Of a stretch of DNA of 6,589 nucleotides, positions 1 through 4,557 are shown piece by piece. Positions within the stretch are counted from its first letter, which is position 1. Each line of letters begins with the position of its first letter. This DNA is from Ruminococcaceae bacterium UBA5905. GTDB lineage: Bacteria > Bacillota > Clostridia > Oscillospirales > Acutalibacteraceae. Under the pieces are notes generated by a model. That model saw only the letters and a program-made list of their open reading frames with translations. It searched no databases and had not been told where the DNA came from. The stretch lies in assembly GCA_002431285.1 (NCBI GenBank), contig DJEF01000056.1:1-6589 (forward strand). The letters run 5' to 3'. The position numbers and the translations under genes are program-made.

Positions 1-6
1 TGTCTT

Positions 7-93
7 TGGTGCCGGTGGTGGGGGTCGAACCCACACGGTATCGCTACCACGGGATTTTGAGTCCCGCGCGTCTGCCAATTCCACCACACCGGC
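7..93 (-). tRNA. tRNA-Leu (anticodon CAA)
   Basis: Read on the minus strand, this folds as a complete class II tRNA. The 7-bp acceptor stem is GCCGGTG paired with CACCGGC (87-93 with 11-17), followed by discriminator A and an encoded CCA (7-9). The anticodon stem CGGGA/TCCCG encloses loop CTCAAAA, so the anticodon is CAA (57-59), decoding UUG as leucine. A long variable arm, expected for tRNA-Leu, lies before the T arm, whose stem is GTGGG/CCCAC with loop TTCGACC. The D arm carries the usual GG. It lies downstream of hpt on the same strand but has its own promoter and is separated from hpt by a terminator. Its own terminator would lie outside the window. Confidence 0.97.
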
Positions 94-115
94 ATATGTG
101 CGTGAAAACGTGGTT

Positions 116-144
116 ATTATAGCACACGTATCGGCAAAATGCAA
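116..144 (-). promoter_or_regulatory. Promoter of tRNA-Leu
   Basis: On the minus strand, a perfect -10 TATAAT (116-121) sits 17 bp from a -35-like TTGCAT (139-144). The predicted start of transcription is near 109, leaving a leader of about 15 nt before the mature 5' end at 93, as is typical for tRNA genes. The -35 side shares a 13-bp block with the nucleotidyltransferase promoter near 1940. Confidence 0.75.
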
Positions 145-205
145 GCATCAATTTCGGACTTTGGCTTTTTCTCTCGCGGGAATGCCTGCTTTTTCGCAGA
201 AAGGC

Positions 206-234
206 GGAACAAACGGCGCTGCAACAGCCGTTCC
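206..234. repeat. Imperfect inverted repeat between hpt and tRNA-Leu
   Basis: AACGGC (212-217) and GCCGTT (227-232) can form a 6-bp stem around a 9-nt loop, and GGAAC/GTTCC (206-210 and 230-234) gives a competing outer pairing. It lies just beyond the main hpt terminator and could be a backup hairpin, but there is no good T-run. Otherwise the 94-305 gap holds only the tRNA promoter and the hpt terminator. Confidence 0.3.
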
Positions 235-243
235 TACCGACCA

Positions 244-283
244 AAAACCGGATGGCAACCGATTTTCGATGCCATCCGGTTTT
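244..283 (-). terminator. Intrinsic terminator of hpt
   Basis: CCGGATGGCA (248-257) pairs exactly with TGCCATCCGG (270-279). Flanking A and T runs extend the stem to 14 bp around a 12-nt loop. On the minus strand the stem is followed by a T-run (plus-strand A at 243-247), and it begins 22 nt after the hpt stop codon. The A and T flanks make the structure symmetric, so it could also stop plus-strand transcription. Confidence 0.9.
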
Positions 284-305
284 GCTCCGTTTCACCGTAC
301 GCGGT

Positions 306-851
306 TCATTCGTACACTTCCCGCTTGAGAATGCCCACATAGGGGAGGGCACGGTACTTCTCGTTGTAGTCCAGGCCATAGCCCACCACGAATTCGTCCG
401 GGATCTCCTGTCCCACATAGTCCACGTTAAAATCTACTTCCCGGCGGGAGGGCTTATCCAGCAGAGTGCAGGTGCGCACGCTTTTGGCACCCTTCATCGT
501 CAGATACTGCACCAGATGGGACAGGGTACGTCCGCTGTCGATGATGTCCTCCACCACCAGAATGTCGCACTGATCCATATCCTTGCGCATGAGATCCAGC
601 ACGATGTTGACGTTGCCGGTGGTTTTTGTATTGCCGCCGTAGGAGGAGACCCGCATAAAGTCGATCTCCACCGGCACGGTGATCTTTTTCATCAGTTCGC
701 CCATGAACACCACGGAGCCCTTGAGAATGCAGACCAGTACCAGCCGTTTGTCCTCTCCGGCATAATCCTGATCCAGCTGTGCGGCCAGGCGGGTGATGAT
801 GGCGTCCAGTTCCTCCTCCGATAATAAAACGCGCTCTATGTCCTTGTGCAT
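306..851 (-). CDS. hpt: Hypoxanthine phosphoribosyltransferase
   Basis: This purine-salvage enzyme transfers ribose-5-phosphate from PRPP to hypoxanthine, and usually guanine, giving IMP or GMP in the cytosol. The 181-aa length is normal for bacterial Hpt. The protein shows the loop LKGS (43-46), the flexible active-site loop SSYGGNTKTTG (69-79), and the PRPP-binding motif VVEDIIDSGRTL (99-110), in which E101-D102 is the acidic pair and D105 the probable catalytic base. The purine-binding part includes K133 in LLDKPSRR and DEFVVGYGLDY (152-162). The ATG at 849-851 has GGAGGG (856-861) 4 nt upstream, which supports this start. It has its own strong promoter and a terminator. In many Firmicutes hpt lies beside tilS and ftsH; here it does not. 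Confidence 0.97.
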   Translation of the reverse strand: MHKDIERVLLSEEELDAIITRLAAQLDQDYAGEDKRLVLVCILKGSVVFMGELMKKITVPVEIDFMRVSSYGGNTKTTGNVNIVLDLMRKDMDQCDILVVEDIIDSGRTLSHLVQYLTMKGAKSVRTCTLLDKPSRREVDFNVDYVGQEIPDEFVVGYGLDYNEKYRALPYVGILKREVYE

Positions 852-884
852 AATGCCCTCCGATGTGATAAAATAGTACCGATA

Positions 885-913
885 AGTATACCCCTTCGGT
901 CGCTATCTGTCAA
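885..913 (-). promoter_or_regulatory. Promoter of hpt
   Basis: A perfect -35 TTGACA (908-913) and a -10 TATACT (885-890) are separated by 17 bp on the minus strand. Transcription should begin near 878, giving a leader of about 27 nt before the hpt ATG. The -35 box starts only 14 bp beyond the stop codon of the upstream nucleotidyltransferase, and no terminator lies between them. Read-through from that gene into hpt is therefore also possible. Confidence 0.9.
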
Positions 914-927
914 CCGTTTTGTTGGGC

Positions 928-1839
928 TCAGTCCCACAGCCGGGCGGGATAGATGCCCGCATCGGTCATCTGCGAGAGCGCCGCCCGCACCATTTCGTGG
1001 TCGGCGGCATAGGTCATGCCGTACCACTTGTCATGGGTGAGTCGCACCTGCACATCCGCCTCGCCGGCCGCCAGCATGGAATTGACGGCAAAGGGCAGAT
1101 AAAACTCCGATTTCAGCTCCTGTCCCTTCTCGTCCAGGAAAGCCCGGAAACGGGATTCAAAGGCGTCCAGCGTACCGGCTGGGAACGCCCAGCAGTTCAT
1201 GGATACCACGGCCTCCGGAGAGAGTGCCGTCCAGGTGGCGCCGTCGTCCTCGGTGAAGGCGGGTGTGCCGCCGCGCAGCTCGATGTGGGTGCGTTCGGTC
1301 AATCCCGTGAGGGTGCCGTCGGCGGCAACCTCGCAGATGCCCCGGGATACGTAGCCGTTCTCCGTCAGCGTGTTCTTCAGCAGATAACCGGCCATGGCGC
1401 AGTGGCGCACCGGGCCGTTCTGGGGCGCTTGCAGGAATTCGGCCAGCAGCCGGAAGCATTCCTGCCCGTAATAGTCGTCTGCGTTGATAACGGCGAACGG
1501 CTCCCGCACCACCGAGCGGCAGCACAGCACGGCGTGCCCGGTGCCCCAGGGCTTCACCCGTCCTGCGGGGACGGTATAGCCTGCGGGCAGGACATCCAGC
1601 TCCTGATAGACGTATTCCACCGGAATGCGGGATTCCAGCGCCTGCCCGATGGTCTCCTTGAATTCCTGCTCGATGGAGTGTTTGATCACAAACACCACCT
1701 TGCCGAACCCGGCGCGGATGGCGTCGTACACCGAATAGTCGATGATCTTCTCGCCGGCCGGGCCCACCGGTGTGATCTGCTTCAGCCCGCCGAAGCGGCT
1801 GCCCATACCGGCGGCCATGATGATCAGTGTCGGTTTCAT
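928..1839 (-). CDS. Sugar-phosphate nucleotidyltransferase (NTP_transferase family)
   Basis: This 303-aa protein has the Rossmann-like fold of sugar-1-phosphate nucleotidyltransferases, which join an NTP and a sugar 1-phosphate into an NDP-sugar plus pyrophosphate. The N-terminal nucleotide loop reads [12 protein letters not shown] (9-20), a variant of the GxGxR...K signature. KPWGTGHAV (96-104) matches the nucleotide-base contact region, VINADDYYG (117-125) contains the probable Mg-binding aspartates, and EFYLP (245-249) lies in the C-terminal half. It differs from classical GalU in its first motif, so the substrate is not certain. Divergent placement beside galE favours a UDP-sugar product (UDP-glucose, UDP-galactose or UDP-HexNAc); this is inference from context. 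The start ATG (1837-1839) has GGGAGG (1848-1853) 8 nt upstream. The leader is about 70 nt and can fold. Confidence 0.88.
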   Translation of the reverse strand: MKPTLIIMAAGMGSRFGGLKQITPVGPAGEKIIDYSVYDAIRAGFGKVVFVIKHSIEQEFKETIGQALESRIPVEYVYQELDVLPAGYTVPAGRVKPWGTGHAVLCCRSVVREPFAVINADDYYGQECFRLLAEFLQAPQNGPVRHCAMAGYLLKNTLTENGYVSRGICEVAADGTLTGLTERTHIELRGGTPAFTEDDGATWTALSPEAVVSMNCWAFPAGTLDAFESRFRAFLDEKGQELKSEFYLPFAVNSMLAAGEADVQVRLTHDKWYGMTYAADHEMVRAALSQMTDAGIYPARLWD

Positions 1840-1860
1840 AGGTAATTCCTCCCTTATCTA

Positions 1861-1904
1861 CCACCGACGACAGTATTTCCGTCTGTGTCCGTTCCGGTCG
1901 GTGG
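1861..1904 (-). promoter_or_regulatory. Leader hairpin of the nucleotidyltransferase mRNA
   Basis: CCACCGAC (1861-1868) and GTCGGTGG (1897-1904) form a perfect 8-bp stem in the untranslated leader. A second nested stem, GACA/TGTC (1869-1872 with 1886-1889), stacks on one side, leaving a 7-nt bulge. The base of the structure ends 7 nt before the Shine-Dalgarno sequence. It has no T-run, so it is not an ordinary terminator. Its role is unknown. Confidence 0.45.
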
Positions 1905-1915
1905 ATGGTATCGTC

Positions 1916-1944
1916 ATTATAGCCCGCTTCTTTGCAAAGTGCAA
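1916..1944 (-). promoter_or_regulatory. Promoter of the nucleotidyltransferase gene
   Basis: On the minus strand, a perfect -10 TATAAT (1916-1921) is preceded, after 17 bp, by TTGCAC (1939-1944) as the -35. Transcription should start near 1909, about 70 nt before the ATG. A 10-bp palindrome lies in the spacer and a 24-bp dyad covers the -35 end, suggesting control by a repressor. Confidence 0.75.
1930..1939. promoter_or_regulatory. Palindrome CTTTGCAAAG in promoter spacer
   Basis: This is a perfect 10-bp palindrome lying between the -10 and -35 boxes of the nucleotidyltransferase promoter. The position fits an operator where a bound repressor would block RNA polymerase, but a palindrome this short can occur by chance. 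Confidence 0.35.
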
Positions 1945-1966
1945 GCCGATTTGCGGAAATGGGCTT
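1943..1966. promoter_or_regulatory. Candidate operator dyad between divergent promoters
   Basis: A 24-bp dyad is centred between 1954 and 1955, with half-sites AAGCC-G-ATTT and AAAT-G-GGCTT. Ten of its twelve base pairs are symmetric. It overlaps the -35 of the minus-strand promoter by two bases and ends 30 bp before the -35 of galE, so one regulator could affect both genes. No regulator gene is present in the window to name a partner. Confidence 0.4.
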
Positions 1967-1996
1967 ATTTTTACGCATATCTGCAACAAATACCCA

Positions 1997-2025
1997 TTGC
2001 CAAAACCGGCGGATGCCGCTATAAT
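1997..2025 (+). promoter_or_regulatory. Promoter of galE
   Basis: TTGCCA (1997-2002) and a perfect TATAAT (2020-2025) are 17 bp apart. The predicted start near 2032 gives a leader of only about 22 nt, just enough for the GGGAGG ribosome binding site (2040-2045), which is 8 nt from the ATG. Confidence 0.85.
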
Positions 2026-2053
2026 GGGGGAAAACGAAAGGGAGGACACGATC

Positions 2054-3070
2054 ATGGCCGTTTTGATTACCGGTGGCTGCGGGTATATCGGCAGTCACAC
2101 CTGCATTGAAATGCTGAATGCGGGCTACGATATTGTCGTCATTGACAACTACTATAACTCCAAGCCCGAAGCTCTGCGTCGGGTAAAAGAGCTGGCGGGA
2201 AAAGACTTCCCGTTTTATGAGTGCGATATCCGGGATGCCGAGGGGCTGCGCCGGGTGTTCCGCGCCCATAAGATCGAGGCGGTGATCCATTTCGCCGGGC
2301 TGAAGGCGGTGGGCGAATCGGTGCAGAAGCCGCTGGCCTACTACGAGAATAATGTGGGGGGCACGGTCACCCTGTGCCAGGTCATGGCCGAGATGGGGTG
2401 CAAGCGGATGATCTTTTCCTCCTCCGCCACCGTGTACGGCACCGGCAATCCCTCGCCGCTGAAAGAGGAGATGCCCACCGGTGCGGTGACCAATCCCTAT
2501 GGCCGGACAAAATTTATGATCGAGGGGATTCTGCAGGATCTGTGCGTGTCCGACCCGGAGTGGAGCGCGGTGCTGCTGCGCTACTTTAACCCCATCGGCG
2601 CTCATGAGAGCGGGCGCATCGGGGAGGATCCCAACGGGATTCCCAACAATCTGATGCCGTATATCTCTCAGGTGGCCATCGGGAAGCTGCCGTGTCTGTC
2701 GGTGTTCGGCGACGATTACGACACTCCCGACGGCACCGGCGTGCGGGATTATATCCATGTGGTGGATTTGGCAAAGGGGCATGTCAAGGCGGTGGATTAT
2801 GCGCTCCGGCACACCGGCGCGGATGCCATCAATCTGGGCACCGGCGTGGGGTACAGCGTGCTGGATCTGGTGAATGCGTTCCAGAAAGCCAACGGCGTAA
2901 AGGTGAATTACACCATCGCGCCCCGCCGTCCCGGCGATGTGGCCACCTGCTATTCCGATCCGTCCAAGGCGGCGCGGCTGCTGGGCTGGAAAGCGGAGAA
3001 GAATGTGGAGGATATGTGTCGGGATTCCTGGCGCTGGCAATCCCAGAACCCCAAGGGCTACGACCAATAA
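2054..3070 (+). CDS. galE: UDP-glucose/UDP-galactose 4-epimerase, probably also acting on N-acetylated forms
   Basis: GalE interconverts UDP-glucose and UDP-galactose through an NAD-bound 4-keto intermediate, linking galactose use (Leloir pathway) to glycan precursor supply. The 338 residues equal the length of E. coli GalE. The NAD-binding GGCGYIGSH (7-15) and the catalytic S124 with Y149-x-x-x-K153 (YGRTK) fall at the same positions as in E. coli. [13 protein letters not shown] (175-187) and RRPGD (291-295) belong to the UDP-sugar pocket. C299 aligns with E. coli Tyr299, the residue that limits access of N-acetyl sugars, so a dual Glc/Gal and GlcNAc/GalNAc specificity is likely. The reading frame is open further upstream (from 1742), but the start at 2054 is set by GGGAGG at 2040-2045, the promoter position, and the family N-terminus MxVLITGG. 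It is divergent from the nucleotidyltransferase. Confidence 0.97.
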   Translation: MAVLITGGCGYIGSHTCIEMLNAGYDIVVIDNYYNSKPEALRRVKELAGKDFPFYECDIRDAEGLRRVFRAHKIEAVIHFAGLKAVGESVQKPLAYYENNVGGTVTLCQVMAEMGCKRMIFSSSATVYGTGNPSPLKEEMPTGAVTNPYGRTKFMIEGILQDLCVSDPEWSAVLLRYFNPIGAHESGRIGEDPNGIPNNLMPYISQVAIGKLPCLSVFGDDYDTPDGTGVRDYIHVVDLAKGHVKAVDYALRHTGADAINLGTGVGYSVLDLVNAFQKANGVKVNYTIAPRRPGDVATCYSDPSKAARLLGWKAEKNVEDMCRDSWRWQSQNPKGYDQ

Positions 3071-3081
3071 GCGGATCCATG

Positions 3082-3116
3082 AGGCGGGAGCGGACAGCCA
3101 ATGTTCGCTCCCGCCT
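3082..3116 (+). terminator. Strong hairpin after galE, probable terminator
   Basis: AGGCGGGAGCG (3082-3092) pairs perfectly with CGCTCCCGCCT (3106-3116). The stem continues with one G-T wobble and three further pairs to 15 bp around a 5-nt loop (3097-3101). It begins 11 nt after the galE stop codon. Only a short TTT follows, so termination by this hairpin alone may be incomplete. Confidence 0.65.
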
Positions 3117-3169
3117 TTGCGTCGCGCGCGGCGCTGCGGCGGCGGAACCTGCGCTTGGGGCCGATGCCG

Positions 3170-3192
3170 GCGCGCTTTTGTGCGCAATTTTT
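3170..3192 (+). terminator. Second, T-tailed hairpin downstream of galE
   Basis: GCGCGC (3170-3175), a TTTT loop and GTGCGC (3180-3185) form a 6-bp GC stem with one wobble, followed by AATTTTT (3186-3192). This has the T-run that the first hairpin lacks, so the two may work as a tandem terminator before the minD promoter. The rest of 3071-3283 shows no coding signal. Confidence 0.55.
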
Positions 3193-3215
3193 GGCAGTTT
3201 CTGCGGGATTGGGGG

Positions 3216-3244
3216 TTTACTTTTGCCGTTTTTCGTGGTATACT
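3216..3244 (+). promoter_or_regulatory. Promoter of minD-mgsA
   Basis: TTTACT (3216-3221; four of six consensus bases) and TATACT (3239-3244) are 17 bp apart. The start of transcription would be near 3251, about 33 nt before the minD ATG. It follows two hairpins, so minD is probably transcribed independently of galE. Confidence 0.75.
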
Positions 3245-3283
3245 GGTGCACAGATTGGAAAACTGGCGGGATGGAGTGTGTCT

Positions 3284-4024
3284 ATGGGGCAGATTTGTGT
3301 GGTGACATCCGGTAAGGGTGGCGCCGGGAAATCGACGGTGTCTGCCGGACTTGGCTACGCGCTGGCCCGCTCCTCCGGTAGGGTGCTGCTCATCGACGCC
3401 GACGCCGGGCTGCGCAGTCTTGACCTGATGCTGGGTATCGCCGGTACGGCTATGTACGATCTGTCGGATGTGCTGGCCGGCAACTGTGAGCCGGTGCGCG
3501 CGATCTATTCTTCGCCTGTGTGCTCCAATGTGTTTGTGCTGCCGGCTCCCGTGCGGCCGGAGGATATGTGCTCTCCGGCGCAGCTCCGTAAGCTGTGCGC
3601 CGGGCTGGCGCAGTATTACGATCCGGTCATCATCGACTGCCCGGCCGGTATGGGACGGGGCTTTGAGACGGCGGTGGCGGCGGCGGATCGGGCGCTCATC
3701 GTCACCACACCGGATATGGTGTGCGCCCGGGATGCGCAGATCATTGCCCGGATGCTGGAGAACCGCGGCGTTTCCTCCCGCTTGCTGATCAACCGTCTGC
3801 GCCCGGGCAAGGTCATGGACGGCTCCATGCCGGATGTGGATGAGATCATTGATGCGGCCGGGGTGCAGCTGCTGGGGATCATACCTGAGGACGAGGCGGT
3901 GGCGGTGGCGAATGCCAACGGCCGCCCGCTGCCCGCGGACAGCGCTGCGGCGCTGTGCTTTGCCAATATTGCGCGCCGGTTCCGGGGAGAGGACGTTCCG
4001 CTGGCCCGGCTCGAAAAAATGTAA
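3284..4024 (+). CDS. minD: MinD/ParA-family ATPase without the C-terminal membrane helix
   Basis: MinD is an ATPase that dimerises on the membrane and, with MinC, keeps FtsZ rings away from wrong division sites. This 246-aa protein has the deviant Walker A box GKGGAGKST with signature K11 and K16, as in E. coli MinD. It also has DADAGLRSLDLMLG (38-51) as switch I, VIIDCPAG (115-122) as Walker B/switch II, LLINRLRPG (167-175) and GIIPEDEAV (198-206). The C-terminal IARRFRGEDVPLARLE aligns with B. subtilis MinD but then ends, so the amphipathic membrane-targeting tail is missing. The start at 3284 is supported by GGAG (3273-3276) 7 nt upstream and by the promoter; the 61 earlier open codons contain that promoter. 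No minC or minE is adjacent. The fold is certain. A role other than Min division control is possible. Confidence 0.82.
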   Translation: MGQICVVTSGKGGAGKSTVSAGLGYALARSSGRVLLIDADAGLRSLDLMLGIAGTAMYDLSDVLAGNCEPVRAIYSSPVCSNVFVLPAPVRPEDMCSPAQLRKLCAGLAQYYDPVIIDCPAGMGRGFETAVAAADRALIVTTPDMVCARDAQIIARMLENRGVSSRLLINRLRPGKVMDGSMPDVDEIIDAAGVQLLGIIPEDEAVAVANANGRPLPADSAAALCFANIARRFRGEDVPLARLEKM

Positions 4025-4039
4025 TTTAAAATGTAATTT
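4016..4039. repeat. 12-bp perfect tandem duplication at the minD stop
   Basis: The unit AAAATGTAATTT occurs twice in a row (4016-4027 and 4028-4039). The minD stop codon TAA (4022-4024) lies in the first copy. The stretch is very AT-rich compared with the GC-rich genes on either side. Confidence 0.9.
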
Positions 4040-4075
4040 TAAGTTGATGGTAAATCGACGGAAGGAATGGTGAAT

Positions 4076-4480
4076 ATGAACATCGCATTGATCGCACACG
4101 ACGCCAAGAAAGAGCTGATGGTACAGTTCTGCATTGCGTATTGCGGGATTTTGAGTCGGCACAATCTGTGCGCCACCGGCACCACCGGTAAGCTGGTGTC
4201 TGAGGCGACCGGACTGAATATCACACGCTATATGAGCGGGTCGCAGGGCGGCGATCAGCAGATCACCGCGCGGATCTCCTGCAACGAGATCGACCTGCTG
4301 CTGTTCTTCCGGGATCCGCTGACGGTCAAGGGGACCGAGCCGAAGGACTATGATATGCTGCGGCTGTGCGATATCCGGGGGATTCCCTTTGCGACCAATA
4401 TTGCCACCGCCGAGGTGCTGATCCACGGCTTGGAGCGGGGCGATTTGGACTGGCGCACGATCGTAAACCCCGGCAACTGA
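4076..4480 (+). CDS. mgsA: Methylglyoxal synthase family protein, two active-site residues substituted
   Basis: MgsA converts dihydroxyacetone phosphate to methylglyoxal and phosphate, a bypass of lower glycolysis that relieves sugar-phosphate stress. The 134-aa protein aligns without gaps to B. subtilis and E. coli MgsA over the core. H8-D9 match His19-Asp20 of E. coli, the phosphate loop is ATGTTG (33-38), GGDQQ carries D60 equal to catalytic Asp71, and FFRDP carries D80 equal to Asp91. However, E. coli His98 and Asp101 correspond to T87 and K90 in GTEPKDYD, and the usual GP(L/M)GGD is GSQGGD, so activity may be altered. An in-frame ATG at 4067 touches the ribosome binding site GGAAGGA (4060-4066); the ATG at 4076, 9 nt away, gives the family start MNIALIAHD. 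It follows minD by 51 bp with no terminator, so the two are likely cotranscribed. Confidence 0.9.
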   Translation: MNIALIAHDAKKELMVQFCIAYCGILSRHNLCATGTTGKLVSEATGLNITRYMSGSQGGDQQITARISCNEIDLLLFFRDPLTVKGTEPKDYDMLRLCDIRGIPFATNIATAEVLIHGLERGDLDWRTIVNPGN

Positions 4481-4488
4481 CAGTTTTG

Positions 4489-4517
4489 AAAGGGCGTGCG
4501 GTATCCGTGCGCCCTTT
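4489..4517 (+). terminator. Terminator after mgsA
   Basis: AAAGGGCG (4489-4496) pairs with CGCCCTTT (4510-4517). The stem continues through two wobbles and three GC pairs to 13 bp, closed by a TAT triloop (4502-4504). T-rich sequence TTTTCT (4515-4520) overlaps its 3' side. It begins 8 nt after the mgsA stop. The T-run is short, so some read-through into hisS is plausible. Confidence 0.7.
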
Positions 4518-4557
4518 TCTACGGAAATTGTGATACAGGCAGGAGAGCGGAGAATAT

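Noticed and set aside
157..211. Small hairpin CTGC/GCAG (186-199) and a possible small gene in the hpt-tRNA gap
   Set aside because: The stem is only 4 bp, there is no T-run on the right side, and the short plus-strand frames there lack ribosome binding sites and overlap the terminator.
919..1845. Plus-strand open frame of 308 codons opposite the nucleotidyltransferase
   Set aside because: It is an antisense shadow of a gene with clear family motifs, promoter and ribosome binding site; its own translation is His/Gly-rich and shows no known motif.
1742..2053. 104-residue N-terminal extension of GalE
   Set aside because: The extension would cover the divergent promoter region and the opposite gene's start. 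The promoter at 1997-2025 and the GGGAGG site fix the start at 2054, giving exactly the E. coli length.
3101..3283. 61-residue N-terminal extension of the MinD-like protein
   Set aside because: It would begin inside the galE terminator hairpin and includes the minD promoter; the start at 3284 matches the MinD family N-terminus with K11 and K16 in register.
4016..4073. Frameshift recovery of a MinD tail in another frame after the A-run
   Set aside because: The alternative frame gives [20 protein letters not shown], which does not resemble the family's membrane-targeting helix; the third frame stops at once.
1157..4426. Minus-strand open frame of 1089 codons running opposite galE, minD and mgsA
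   Set aside because: It overlaps four well-recognised genes, its translation is Arg/His/Gly-rich with no domain, and it has no credible start. In GC-rich DNA a strong codon bias keeps antisense frames open.
4481..4557. T-box riboswitch before hisS
   Set aside because: The gap is too short for a T-box, and no specifier loop or T-box consensus is visible.
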